Shown here: one piece after another, positions 10,687 to 21,973 of the stretch
Layout: every line of letters begins with the position of its first letter
Numbering within the stretch: position 1 is the stretch's first letter
Assembly: GCA_921293015.1 (NCBI GenBank)
Contig: OV121093.1
Coordinates: 28,654,622 to 28,718,621 of the forward strand
Direction of reading: 5' to 3'
Source of the DNA: Phorcus lineatus
Taxonomy: Eukaryota > Mollusca > Gastropoda > Trochida > Trochidae
DNA length: 64,000 nt
Position numbers and translations under genes: made by a program
The notes under the pieces: model-generated
The model's input: only the letters and a program-made list of their open reading frames with translations
The model's database searches: none
Told to the model about the DNA's origin: nothing

Positions 10687-12256
10687 ATGGAGTTTTACAT
10701 GTTATATTCTGTGTGGATCATTGTTTCCCTTCTGTCAGGAGTCAAGAGTAATGAAGACATTGAAACGCTTAATGACAGAATCGATATTATTGAAAATGAG
10801 ATGAACGTTCCCTTGGCAAGATTTGATTTGGAAGAAAATGATTTTGACTGACAAAGCTGATCCCTTAAGTAAACGGGTGAAGAACATTCCCAAGATGAAG
10901 ACAGATCTGAAGAAGACCATTCGACCAGAGTCATTGTCTGATATAGTGGAAGAGGAATTCGCTGAAAAACTTATCCCGTCTCAGGTTGTTCTTCAGATGA
11001 GCACATCCCTCGGACAGGACGAGGAGAACATCAGGGCGTATCAAGATGGTCCTCAGAGAGGTGAGCGACAAAACACTGAAATGTTTCCTTGGTCCCAAAT
11101 TCTTGTTAAATCTAAATTCATAACATATGTATTAGCACGTCATGATCGACAAATCAAGGAAGTTAATCACGATCTGGGAGACAAGAAGGATTCAAATGAA
11201 CTGTCATTTGAAACCATCAATAAAGCAATAACTTCACTACTAGATTTGTCTAAATATCTTCAATCAGAAGCTCTGACAAACAAACTAGCAAGATATGATA
11301 TTCAAATAAATAAACTCAACCAAACGCTGAGGGAACAAAGCGCAAATGCAAAGTCATGTAAATCAACGAATGTAACCATTTATAGAGAAACTGATTCGGT
11401 GATAAATACAAGACAAACCATTTCAGTGTCCCCAACTCCTACTGCTGGTGTACCTAGAGCTATAACAACATCTAAACCAAGCACAGAGAGAAATCTGATC
11501 CTTGTTATACCAAATGGTGGGCGTGCTCTCATAAAGATGCGACAGTTTAACATCATCACAAACTCTTTTAAAATATATCCTTATGTGTCTCTTGCCAATT
11601 ACATGTCAGCACTCTATATTTCAAAAACAAACTCTTTGTTGATTAGTCTTAGCAACCCCAGCAGGATCATGATCTCAGAACTGAAAACTTCAAAAACTGA
11701 AACCATAAAACGTAATGTTATTACAATAGGAATGGCAGCTGATGAGAAAAGGGGACTTGTTTTCCTCACAACATATAATTCTACATCATCGATCAGAAAA
11801 ATGACATTAAACGGTGAAAACTTAACAAACTTAGTGGACTTAGGTGGTATGTTTGTTGGTTCTATAGCGATAAACCCAACAATAAAGACTATATATGTTT
11901 GTAATTTTGTAAAATTGTTCAAGGTATTCTATAATGGAGCTGGTTTAAGGAAACTTGTCACTGGTTCAGTCATCTACGCAGTGACTCTGGACATCACCAA
12001 TGGTCTCCTGTACTACAACATTGGCGATAAGCTGATGAAAATGACCTTGGCTGACGAGAGCACCAGTGAAGTGACACGGTTTAATTTTTCTATATGGAAT
12101 CTGATTTTCTACCAAAATAAAGTGTATTACTCGAGCATGAGAAAATTCCCCGGTGTACTGGGGGTAGTGTATGTAGAACATAACAGTGAGTCTAGAACAC
12201 TTCAGACAGTGAATGTGTCCCGTGTGACACACTACTCCATTTGTTTGATTCCGTAA
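10687..12256 (+). pseudogene. Secreted coiled-coil/YWTD-like propeller gene 1, frameshifted
   Basis: The ATG at 10687 opens a signal peptide (MEFYMLYSVWIIVSLLSGVK) that runs in one frame to a stop near 10851. The rest of the protein, matching gene 2 at 31354, continues in the next frame from about 10823 to a stop at 12256. That second frame has no ATG upstream of 10838 and would lack the signal peptide. Relative to gene 2 there are 74 bases here (10779-10852) against one base, a difference not divisible by three. The second frame encodes charged coiled-coil sequence with YVLARHDRQI and NKLARYDIQI motifs, a Thr/Ser-rich linker, then a propeller-like region. Its repeated blades read GMAADEKRGLVFLTT, SIAINPTIKTIYVCN and VTLDITNGLLYYN, in the style of LDL-receptor class B repeats. 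No GT-AG intron of suitable length repairs the frame. It is either a recent pseudogene or needs frameshifting. Unlike gene 2, it keeps the full C-terminus. Confidence 0.7.
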
Positions 12257-13100
12257 CTACACTCAACATGGTTAGATATAAAAGTCTATCTATGTATTAT
12301 TTTGTTTATTCATACTATTATGTTCAATTCTTGATTATTGTTTTTGGTATGTGTGAACATTAAAATTAGCATATCACAGCAAGTAAAAAACGAGTGAAAA
12401 TGTTCTTAAATTCATTTTCAAATATTTTAATTTAAGTAATAAAGGAATGTCTGAAAGAAATTGCAATAAGAGAACCATATTTCTTCTCTCGAAAATATAT
12501 TCCTTAATATTTATGTTTGTTGTATTTTCAATTGAATATCTTTTTACGTGAAAAGATTAAGGGAAGTTAGAAACTTATCTTGTCTAAAGTGTAACAATGC
12601 AGTTACGTATTCGTGTTGTGGTGAGAACATATTATAATTCTGGAATTTAGAAACGTTTCTTTTATTTATCCCTAGAAAGGTACATTGATGACTTGCTACA
12701 TAGTCCTTGTCGCATTTCCCATATTTTTCTGTGTTAGTCGTCAAGGCTGCTGTGACGGATTGCGATATTAGATTGAGAAATTGGATGAGAATTTTGCTGA
12801 AGAGGGTGCTGCACTGTAATCACTTGTTAGCAGCAAGGTTTAAATTAGCCAGAGATAGGAACTGAAGCCAAGCGGGGGAAAATGTGATAAAATCAATCAT
12901 ACAAACGCATATGAATAAATCTTTAACTTGGTCACGGTAAGCTCGACCATGTAGCACCATTGAAATTCTTATTAAAATTCTTATTAAAAAACAAAAATAA
13001 TGTTCTCTATGTTATTTTCGTCTTTTGTTTTTAAAAAATATCAATTATATCAGTTATGACTCATTCCATATTTCTGAAATAACTTATTGGTGTAGATTAT
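12257..13100. other. 3' flank of gene 1 with a polyadenylation signal
   Basis: AATAAA at 12438-12443, about 180 bases after the stop codon, is a plausible polyadenylation signal. I see nothing else gene-like in this stretch. Confidence 0.4.
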
Positions 13101-13144
13101 CAGACAGATGAAGTGACAGTTCCGCACCGATTGACCTGCCTGCT

Positions 13145-13330
13145 GAGTCAACAAACACGACTCTGCACATGTCGCACGCGTTTCACGAGCTATCTACAGG
13201 CGTCTGGTCTGCTACAGGAATTAAATCTCCAGGCACAGTTGTATAACTTTTCGTCAAGGTTTGTCTTATTCATTTATTTTTGATTTTAGAGGAATTGAAT
13301 AAGAAGATAAAACTATGATTTTTGAATACG
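13145..13330 (+). repeat. E-box-bearing dispersed repeat, copy 1
   Basis: The motif ACACGACTCTGCACATG followed by a GCACGCGTTTCACGAGCT-like stretch recurs at about 15605, 37990 and 41995. The downstream sequence (GAATTGAATAAGAAGAT, then T-rich DNA) is also shared, most clearly with 41985-42240. The unit is non-coding. Confidence 0.6.
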
Positions 13331-13469
13331 ATGAGTTTGATAAATATACTGAAGTTTTTAAGATGTAAAAGTGAAAAAATTAGTTTAATTCCATGACAAT
13401 ATGTCCATAAATATAACTGTTAAATTTGGATAACGCTATCTACAATAGTACACATTCTTGAACTTTTTA

Positions 13470-13575
13470 CGGGGTGGGGCCGTTGCTGGATTCGAACCAA
13501 CACCCCCAGAGAGAGGCACCACCGTCAGCATTGACCTTACCAGCACCTTACCTACACGACTATTACTCCTTGACT
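13470..13575 (-). mobile_element. tRNA-derived SINE head (Ser-like), relic
   Basis: On the minus strand a B-box GGTTCGAATCC (13488-13498) is preceded by a box-A-like stretch (TAGTCGTGTAGGTAAGGTG, about 13547-13565). The spacing fits a class II tRNA with a long variable arm. The acceptor ends do not pair, so it is not a functional tRNA. It is best read as the pol III promoter head of a SINE or a tRNA pseudogene. Confidence 0.5.
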
Positions 13576-13699
13576 TAGCTGCTTGTATTGTCATCGTTCA
13601 GTGGTTAAAACAAACTCTAATGTTATGCGACACTCTCCGATATATTGATATGTACACTTGTTGAATATTCATTGTATTTTGATTGAATTTTTAAAGGAT

Positions 13700-14194
13700 A
13701 TAAGTACCTATTTAAAAGTTTGACCCCTACCTCAATTGTACCCTGCATCTGTTGTTTCTAAACAGAGCGATATCTCAAGACCAGAAGACCCTTTGGATTG
13801 AGTGTAAAGGTAATTTTTGGAGACAAATTTAATACATGTTGGGTTAGGAGCCTGCACAACTTTCAGTTTAATACCCTAGGGAGTATAAACATAGTTAGAA
13901 CAACATCGAATCGATGGTATTCTTTCTGTGTATTGCACTGCACTGTACCCACTGGGCTGGGTATCTTAACTGTGGTGTTTTGCGTCCTTCGGAGACCCCG
14001 AGAGCTATGACAGACGGTGCTTACATGCTTCCGAGTAGGGGCATCCAAGATGGACACTTCGACAGGTTATATCTAATCTAAATCATTCTAAAACCTGGCT
14101 TCTGTCTACGATGCCTTCCTTTCCATCAGTTCCCTCAGGCTTTCGATAGCTTTCTCCAATATCTTTCCACTCTCTTTTGAATGCTTGTCATCCA
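13700..14194. other. Unassigned repeat-like DNA
   Basis: The stretch 13930-14060, more GC-rich than its surroundings, looks like retroelement 3' sequence, but I cannot name it. The open frames on both strands here overlap and are not supported. Confidence 0.3.
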
Positions 14195-14250
14195 CGTGTC
14201 AAATAACTGAAATATTGTTCAATACACGTTAAACTCCCTCACTCACTCCG
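14195..14250 (+). mobile_element. SINE 3' end
   Basis: AACTGAAATATTGTTCAATA, then ACACGTTAAACTCCCTCACTCACTC, matches the 3' terminus of the SINEs at 50892-51204 and 34772-35038. The tRNA-like head is not detectable upstream, so this is a truncated or decayed copy. Confidence 0.65.
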
Positions 14251-14269
14251 TGGAATGTGTTTTGAAAGA

Positions 14270-15490
14270 AAGTTATGATCAACGCAGATACAACTTGAAA
14301 TGAAGCTGTCCCATACCGTTGTGTTGAAATGGATGTTTGCTGTTAAAGAGCCACTCAGTGAGTTGCTGGAGTCATTTATGCCGAACTTAAGCAAAGATGT
14401 TTCGTTAACTAGACTGTTAACCGACCTTCATATCAGTTGGGTACAGTGCCATTATTAAGATATAAAGTCACAGTGCTATGTCGTGTTTGATAGGTTTATT
14501 CTTTTTAACTAGTATTCATGTAAATTGGATGAAGACTATCGTTAATAGATTAATGATGACTCATTTGGGGTCAGATTCTGCAGTAATGATCTACATACCA
14601 AACATATTTTCTAAAGGAAAAAACCCACTTTTTTGCATGCAATATAGGAAGTTAGTTCTGACATCGATGGAGATCATAACATTAGAGATATTTGCCTTTT
14701 AAGTGTTCAACTCGTTTTACAATCAATTGTGTTGTAATAAGAATAAAACAACGCTGCGTCGGTTTTTAACGTTTGTCCTATTAGGAATACAATCAAAATC
14801 AATTATGACAGCAGGTTTTTTTCAAAACGAATTAAATTTTGTTTGGGCTGGTCTTGTAAATTTATGTTTGATAATTTAAAAAATATTAGATTATGATTCC
14901 ACCTTTCTCTAAAAAAGGTCAAACACATGTTAACATTATTGGTAACCAAATTGTCAAAGATATGAGGGGCGTGCATGTTTCATCATCTTGAAAGATTGTT
15001 TCTAAAAAATGATTTCTTGATTGGTTAGAGATGGATGTTAAATGGTGCAAAGTCAAGAGAGAAAGGAGGATGATGATTTTATAGCCAAAGGGTCCTGTTT
15101 ACTGTTTTGGTTATGCAAGAGTTGTACACAGGAGTGTTGTCTTGCATCGACACATTTGGTCATCATACAACCCTTATGCTTAATAGTTCTTCTCAATTCT
15201 CACAGCAGTGACGCATATTAAGTCCTTGTAATTGGAATTCCTGAGTCAATGGTGACAGACAAAAAGTCGAAATCTTAGCAAAATGTTTCTAAGTAAAGAC
15301 ACATACAAAAACAACTAAATTCCAATATGTTAATTAGGAGATGTTAACCACTGTAGATGTTTCAGATTGAAAAATCAACTATGTATAACACCGTCCTCTC
15401 ACTTAAAAACACAATCTTTTGTTCTTTAAACTATCTTCCTTATGTCAGCTGGTTTCGCTCACTGGACAACAGTTGGTCACGGTTACAATC
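14270..15490 (+). repeat. Module R, copy 1 (uninterrupted)
   Basis: About 1.2 kb that aligns by eye over its whole length with 54320-55440 plus 60990-61622. It contains, from 14346, the left terminus of the MITE family (TTAAAGAGCCACTCAGTGAG) preceded by TA, but I cannot find the matching right terminus. The 14478-14702 frame is not conserved in the other copy. This copy is the uninterrupted counterpart of the piggyBac-like insertion. Confidence 0.8.
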
Positions 15491-15599
15491 CGACTGCAAT
15501 AATTTATTCTGTGACAAACAATTGACAAGAACGAACAAAGTCAAAATATGAAATAAGATGCATGCAATCAGCTGCGTCATATCTAAATAAAGTAAAACC

Positions 15600-15850
15600 A
15601 GTGTTTACAACACGCTTTTCATGAGCTGTCAGTAGCTTTCTGCCGTGCTAAAGGAACTGAAGTTTCATGAACAGTTGTTGAATCGTTCCGTCATATGCAT
15701 TTTACTCTGAAATGAAATGAATTGAAAAAACAGATGAAAAAAAATATTGTTTGACCATTCTTCTATCGTTTTTAGGAATATGTTTATCCTAATTTCAAAG
15801 TTTACACGATTATGTGTTGAGGTAGGAAGTTACATAGAACGTTGCCAAAT
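15600..15850 (+). repeat. E-box-bearing dispersed repeat, degenerate copy 2
   Basis: ACACGCTTTTCATGAGCTGT and the following AT-rich stretch (GAATTGAAAAAACAGATGAA, then TCGTTTTTAGGAAT) correspond to 41995-42240. It is less well preserved than the other copies. Confidence 0.45.
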
Positions 15851-16264
15851 AGTTAGACAAATTAAAAGAATGGCTGGTATAAGTAGTCTCTTTGTTTCGA
15901 TTGGGTTCAAGATATGTTGACACAATATTGCAACACAGAATAAAATGACAATGTGGTATAGGTTACAAACGAGTATGCATGTAAGATTTCAATTTCGGTG
16001 TGCATAGAAGGCTTAATTGTTTTTAGATCTCTATTGAAAACAAAGAAGTTATCTTTGTGGGAAAATAATGTTTTTACAATCCGATTGGATAGGTTACTCG
16101 ATTGCTGGTCCAATCAACGGTAGCCTTGTATTCATATCCGGGTATTTTCCTTAGGATTGATTATATTAGGCTGCAGTGCACGTTGGTTACTCAGTCTATG
16201 ACTTGTTTCTAAACGCTGGTTAGATCTCCATCACATCAACGTTCGAATACATTTTGGGTGGATA

Positions 16265-16600
16265 TTATGAATTGTCAAAATAAATATCAAAAGTGTTGAA
16301 ACCCATCTATTCCGCACTTGTTGGTTCTAAACACAGCGATCACACAATTTTATGTGACACATTGAATTGAGGGTCAGGGTAAATTGAGGGGAATGCATTT
16401 TACAAAATGGTGGAACACACGATCATGATATCTCCTTTCAAGAGCACAAAATTCTAGCGAAAGCATAACTAAAACTTATAATTTTCTTTGAAGATATATT
16501 TTTGAAAGGAACCAGAGATAGTTAACAACAGCAAGTCAGTTGATCAATATTGTCAGGAAGTTGTCTTTAAATATTTCATTTAGTATTTAGTACTTTGTAT
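16265..16600 (+). repeat. Repeat S, copy 1
   Basis: ATATCAAAAGTGTTGAAACC followed by CATCTATTCCGCA, and then the sequence from 16475 to 16595 (TTTTCTTTGAAGATATATTT, AGTCAGTTGATCA), match 36578-36745. Copy 2 lacks about 150 internal bases. No coding capacity. Confidence 0.65.
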
Positions 16601-18620
16601 CAAAAAGTTGTTCTTTGGTCCTCATCTGCGATGCCTTTGCAATCTTAAGAATCGCGCAATAAAGATAAGACTTAATTAATATTATGGTCTGTTGTATGTT
16701 GTAGCTCAAAATACTCGTAATTGTCACAAACAAACATACCTTTATTATTACGAAAACACTAAAAATTAATCTTCAGTTAAAAACGCAGCCATACACTGAC
16801 AAAATGAGAAATAATTAAAGAAAATCTTGGAACTAAAATCTGGTGGTGCTATATTAAAACGTACACAAAAGGGAAAACTCACTGAACTATGCCATGTGCA
16901 CTATGTATAATATTATGATGTCAACAACAAAGACTCTTCCACTATTTTATTGACCAGTAACGCGATGTACTGGTCTCTGTAAAACATTGTCTAATTCCCA
17001 GTGCTGTTTAAAAAGCTAACATTAATGTAACGACAACAACAGAAGAATTTGTATTGTGCAAACTGTCTCTTTAAAGATAATATGTTAATAAGTTATCAAC
17101 CAATCGATTTTACTATAAAAGGCTTATACAAAACTCCAATACCACAGTCAAATAAAACAGTCCAAAACAGTGACTGACTTCATATTCTTTAAAATCCTCC
17201 AAACAGTCTTAATAAGTTATGTGTCGAGTTAGATTTGTATCTCAACGAAGACTCCTTGACAACAAGCATAGTTTTTATCCAATAAACTTTATTTGCTAAA
17301 AGTTTACAGGTAGTTTTCCGCTAGCGGAATGTCCGAGGGTGGATCTTATTCGAAGAGAGGTTAATATGGGATGGCATGACTTTACCGATTCTTGTGGAGA
17401 GAGTTATCATTTGCATTTATCAAACCACTTCATTTTATCTATTTTACTGTGCAGCTACTGCCTAAATTATCTTTCGGTATAGATGAAATGTCCGAATACT
17501 GCCACAGTAACATTAGAACAAAGAGACACTAGCTTAACCAGGTAAAGGCGTTTGTAGCTGTCACTCTGATTCTGAGTAATAAATGTTGAATGGATTTATT
17601 TACATTATATTTTATAAGTCTATTTCTTAGACAGCAAAATAACATTGGTTACCAAAAGCAGATCTATGTTAGGTGTCAAACTTTATTTCAGCGAAATATA
17701 ACTTCTTTACATTATAGAATTATTGTTTTATGATGCCATACACATGTTATTTATGAGGCATTGTCTTGGTTGCCAAACATCATTTACTGTTGAAAATCAG
17801 TTTGTGTTAAATATTTGATGATATGTACTACATATAATGTTGCTGTACATTGTTTATCGCCACAAGGCTTCCATGAAACAGTCAGGACGTTTTGGACTCC
17901 TTATATAACCTATAGATCTACAGTTATTGATTCAGCAGTTGAGCAGTGATGCGTTGACAATGTTCCCCATTCTTTACATGACTTACTATTGGAGATATTG
18001 CTATGATGAGATTTGTGTACTGAAGCAATATGGTGAAAAGTCTGCAGAAGCTAGTAAGGCTCACATGTAAGGTTTTTCTAAAATTTCTTAAATATGCAAG
18101 ACAACAGATGTGTCATATTTGTTATGGTTGTATGAAAAAGTGTATGCAAAAGCCATGCTTTCTGTTTACAGCTTATGCACACCATTTGCAGATTGTTAAC
18201 TTTTTGTCATTCAGGGTCATTTGGCTCCCTGGGCACTGTACGTATACTAGCGTGTTTGTACCGTATGTATATCAAATGGTTAATTCATAGTCACAAATAA
18301 AAAGAATGACATCAGCAAGCTAAGAATCTTACCGTTAGGGGAAAACATTCTGATGCAAATGACAAACGTTACATCTGGTTGACTGATCATCTAAATTTTG
18401 TTTTAAAACGAATTCAAAGACGTGTAAAAAAAAAATTGTTTGAAAGGTGTTATTCATTCATTTTTAACATGTTTATCAATTCAAGTAAGGAACGAGTTTC
18501 AATGTGTTCTTTTGTTAGTAGTGTAAATGAATGGTGGTGATAAAAAGCGAAAGTAAACCAAACTCAGATCAATCTGAGCATTTTTCTCACACGCTTCCGA
18601 CTTTCTGAATATCTTCACTG
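16601..18620. other. Non-coding upstream region of the PAN-EGF-PAN gene
   Basis: I see no repeat family or gene with support. The 18030-18290 frame has no signal peptide or domain and is not listed as a gene. No clear TATA box is visible close to the start codon at 18652. Confidence 0.35.
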
Positions 18621-18651
18621 TATGCTTGACAATTGTTTAGTCCCTGTGAAG

Positions 18652-21600
18652 ATGAGAGATATGTTGAAGATTTCTCTTTTGGTTATGTTCCATGTTCTGG
18701 TGATAAGGGAAGTGCTGTCGGAGTGTCATCCAACAAAGAAACTTTTGATAGAGAAGTACGATGGAATAACTAATGAATTTCTCATATGGACGGGTATGGT
18801 TGGTTCGCAGATTGGATGTGTCCACGAATGTCACAAGGATTTCCGATGTATAACTTTGCAATATAACCAACATGGTACATGCAGCAAGTTTGCTGCTGAC
18901 ATAGACACGCTGAAGGAATGGGAGACAGCCTCGGGATCTGGTCACGTGACCTACCAGCTACAAGGAAGAGGTAAGTGTCAGGAATTGATGGATAAATGTG
19001 AACAATTACGATGATAAGAGAGTGTGATAACCGGATGATCAGAAAATTTAAAGCGTCAAGTCTACTTAAATATTAAATGCTCAATAAATGCTGTTATGAT
19101 GTCAAATGATTCACTTTCCAACTCTCATAAAATAGAGCATGTTCTTGCTTGTAACTCTCATCACATAGAGCATGTTCTTGCTTGTAACTCTCATCACATA
19201 GAGCATGTTCTTGCTTGTAACTCTCATCACATAGAGCATGTTCTTGCTTGTAACTCTCATCACATAGAGCATGTTCTTGCTTGTAACTCTCATCACATAG
19301 AGCATTTTCTTGCTTGTAACTCTCATCACATAGAGCATGTTCTTGCTTGTAACTCTCATCACATAGAGCATGTTCTTGCTTGTAACTCTCATCACATAGA
19401 GCATTTTCTTGCTTGTAACCTCGTAAGTTGTATAATGCAAAAACAAATTGGGGAGTCAGAAGATACAGGTAGGATGTTGGTGGGAGTTCATATTTTGACG
19501 ATTTTAAGCATAGTTTTAGTTGTTTTCAAATGCTTTTTAGACACCCTGTTACTTTCATTTAATGTCGTATTGATTCAGGTGGTTTTGGAGAAAACTGCAC
19601 TTTGGATGATGAGTGTCACTTCCCCAACTCAGAGTGCAGACAGTCTACATGTGGCTGCATTTTAGGCTACAGCTTCAACCCCATCCTACACGCCTGCACA
19701 AATGGTAATTCATTTTAATACTGGCCGATTACAGGATTGAGAATATCGATATCTGACAGTCAAAACATGTTTTACTATCTTCAAGAGATGCTTTACACGT
19801 ATTGCTGGCAACATTAAAATCAATGAGCGATTGTTCATGACTGAGAGAGCTCCCATTTGTGCCCATATTACAAAACAAAGAACACTTTTTTCATCAGCAT
19901 ATGTAAAGACTTGAAAAGAAAATAGTCTTTTTTGGCATTCAACAGACAGAGGTTTTGTATCACTCATTTTCAATTCACTTGCCATACTTTTTGGATTCGA
20001 TAAACTATAACAATCTCTCTTATTAGTAGTCAGTAACCCAGAAAAGTGTCATAACACAATCCACAAATATCTCACTGTAGTAAGAGGTCTCATCAAAATT
20101 GTAATAAATATGGCAACGAGAGGAATTGCCAGCAAGAGTATTGCATTAGTAAAGTCATATGTAAAGGAATAGAACAACACAAAACACATCTTTGTGGTGC
20201 CAGAGTACTATTGGTTTAGTGTGAAAACAAAGCTGTGTTAAACTTGACACATGTACAAATACACATCCGTTATATGTATGATCACATTGTGCCCTGACGC
20301 CCATGTCAAATAACTTCTTAACAATAATATGAAATGCAATGATGTTCAATGCCAAGTCTAGGATGAAACTTGCAAATCTTAATGAAAACATCCTCTACTT
20401 ATTTTCTTACCTTGTATATGAAATGCATTAACTCACGTAAGTGTTTTATATCTGAGTTTTTAAAATCTCAGTAGTCAGTAACCAAGGAAATTGTCATCAC
20501 ACAATCCACAGATAAGAATGGTTGAGAGTTCAGTGATCTCTGTAGCATGAGTCTTGATTCATAACTGAATAAAGACGTATTCAGGTCTGTTGGTCCCATG
20601 TTGCCAAATTGTCACACTAACAGAGACGGGGCGCACGGTGTCGATGGCGGTATCAAAGTGAGGTTTCTGGCTCCTAGCCAAGCTCCCTCAGCCTGTTCTG
20701 TACAGCTTGGCCACATATCCTCTGAAGTGCGGGTGATCTTTGACCGTCGTTAGTTGAACCAGTCTGGTTGAAGCAATCTACGACTCCACTAATGATATGC
20801 TGACTGAAATTCAGACGCCTGGTAACAGCAGACTGTGCCACTCCAGCTTGAATTCGTCCAATGGCGATGTTCCTTGACCAAACGTCTTGTTGACTTTCAT
20901 GTCGCCACCTGACAACTTGCTGTTTTCAATCTGCAAAAGGACATATAAAACCTTATTCATTGGAAAACTGCTCGTTGTAAATTTCAGATGTTGCTGAGAA
21001 AAAAACAAGTCTGTTTTCTCGACAGGGTGATGCAAACCCCGATAAGATATCCTATCGTCGTATGCAGCTAAATCGACTTCCATTGTGTTTGCTGCCGAAT
21101 ATGTCGATTTTGACGTGCCACGGTAACAAAGATCGAAACACAATAGTGCTTAATGAATTCCCAAACAATAGCAACCGCTATGAACTGTAATGATGTGCTC
21201 TAGACCAAGTGTCCCAGTGCGTTCCCATTTGTTAATGGCGATGTTTGAGTCTGTTGATGATGTTTTGGCATACTTTGATGTGGCGGTTGATGTCACTCTG
21301 TGATCTTTCCATCAACAGCATCCCACATTGTTTACTAAGCCATGGCAGTCTGTGACTGGTAGAATAACAGATGAACTATAGTGATTTGAATTTTGAATTA
21401 ACATGTGTATGTCATGCCATATTTGTGCCCCACATTCTAGGCATTTTTCAAGAGTTGACTAAATTCCAGAAACATATGAGACTAGATTTGCAAATTGTTG
21501 TGTTTGTCAAACTCTTATCGCAATATCTCACATGAACTAAAATTATGCTACTTAAAACTTATTCAGAGGTGTCACAATTTAATTTATGTCAGTATATATT

Positions 21601-21892
21601 TGTTAATACTGTTCACATAAAGAAATGTTATGTTGTAGGATGCACAGCATACAGCAACTCATATACAATATTTCCGGAGACTCAATTTAAGGACATGGAC
21701 ATAGGAATGTACCCTGCTGGATCTGTGAAAGAGTGTCAGAGTATCTGCTCAAGCAAGTCCAACTGCAAGTCGTTTGACTTTTGGCAAGGGGGAGATGTAG
21801 AGTGCTATCCAAAGTGGGGAGGCGTGCTGGATGATCCTCCACGTTTAAGGGAAGCGCAAACAACTCACGGGGTCCGAAATTGCTACAATTAG
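18652..21892 (+). CDS. Secreted PAN/apple-EGF-PAN protein, three exons
   Basis: Exon 1 (to 18970) encodes a signal peptide (MRDMLKISLLVMFHVLVIRE) and a PAN/apple-like domain with CVHECHKDFRCITLQY. It ends at a consensus donor, GTAAGT. Exon 2 (19579-19704) encodes one EGF-like domain (GENCTLDDECHFPNSECRQS, then TCGCILGYSFNP). Exon 3 (21639-21892) encodes a second PAN-like domain with CQSICSSKSNCKSFDFW and the stop. Both introns are phase 1 with AG acceptors, so exon 2 is a symmetric 1-1 domain exon. The joined frame is continuous, about 232 residues. An ATG ten codons upstream (18622) is also in frame; I prefer 18652 because it puts the hydrophobic core near the N-terminus. PAN domains bind proteins or carbohydrates, so an extracellular binding role is likely; the ligand is unknown. 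There is no transmembrane segment. Confidence 0.8.
19120..19416. repeat. 33-bp minisatellite in intron 1, nine units
   Basis: Nine head-to-tail 33-base units begin AACTCTCATCACATAGAGCA. The first carries AAA in place of CAC, and units 6 and 9 have CATTTT in place of CATGTT. Because 33 is a multiple of three, the array stays open in more than one frame on both strands (11-residue NSHHIEHVLAC repeat on plus). It sits inside intron 1 of the PAN gene, so the frames are not genes. Confidence 0.95.
20640..20910 (-). pseudogene. Tc1-like transposase fragment in intron 2
   Basis: Reading the minus strand from about 20904, the DNA encodes RNIAIGRIQAGVAQSAVTRR, then a DCFNQTGSTNDGQRSP segment. This is the helix-turn-helix and linker region of Tc1-type transposases, usually RFxxTGSVxDRPRSGRP. 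It then jumps to QAVQNRLRELGLGARN, which normally lies further along in the second DNA-binding half, so an internal deletion is likely. The catalytic DDE domain is missing. It is a dead remnant within the long second intron of the PAN-EGF-PAN gene. Confidence 0.75.
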
Positions 21893-21941
21893 TTTACAAT
21901 AGCCTGTCTTTTGTTATAAAGTTACAGTGTAACTGCTCAAT

Positions 21942-21967
21942 GGGGGGGGGGGGGGGGGGGGGGGGGG
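21942..21967. repeat. G26 homopolymer in the 3' UTR
   Basis: Twenty-six consecutive G residues, 50 bases after the stop of the PAN gene and directly abutting an AATAAA. The length may be uncertain in the assembly. Confidence 0.9.
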
Positions 21968-21973
21968 AATAAA
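21968..21973 (+). promoter_or_regulatory. Polyadenylation signal of the PAN gene
   Basis: AATAAA 76 bases after the stop codon, the first such hexamer downstream. Confidence 0.55.

Noticed and set aside
10779..10852. A mini-intron that would repair gene 1
   Set aside because: No GT-AG pair of a suitable length that restores the frame was found; a frameshift is simpler.
13470..13575. Functional serine tRNA gene
   Set aside because: A and B boxes are present but the acceptor stem does not pair, so it was called a SINE or pseudo-tRNA relic.
19096..19665. 189-codon plus frame with an 11-residue repeat
   Set aside because: It is the 33-bp minisatellite read through within intron 1 of the PAN gene, running on into exon 2 in the wrong frame.
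20811..21143. 110-codon minus frame in intron 2
   Set aside because: Overlaps the Tc1 relic in a different frame and has no recognisable domain.
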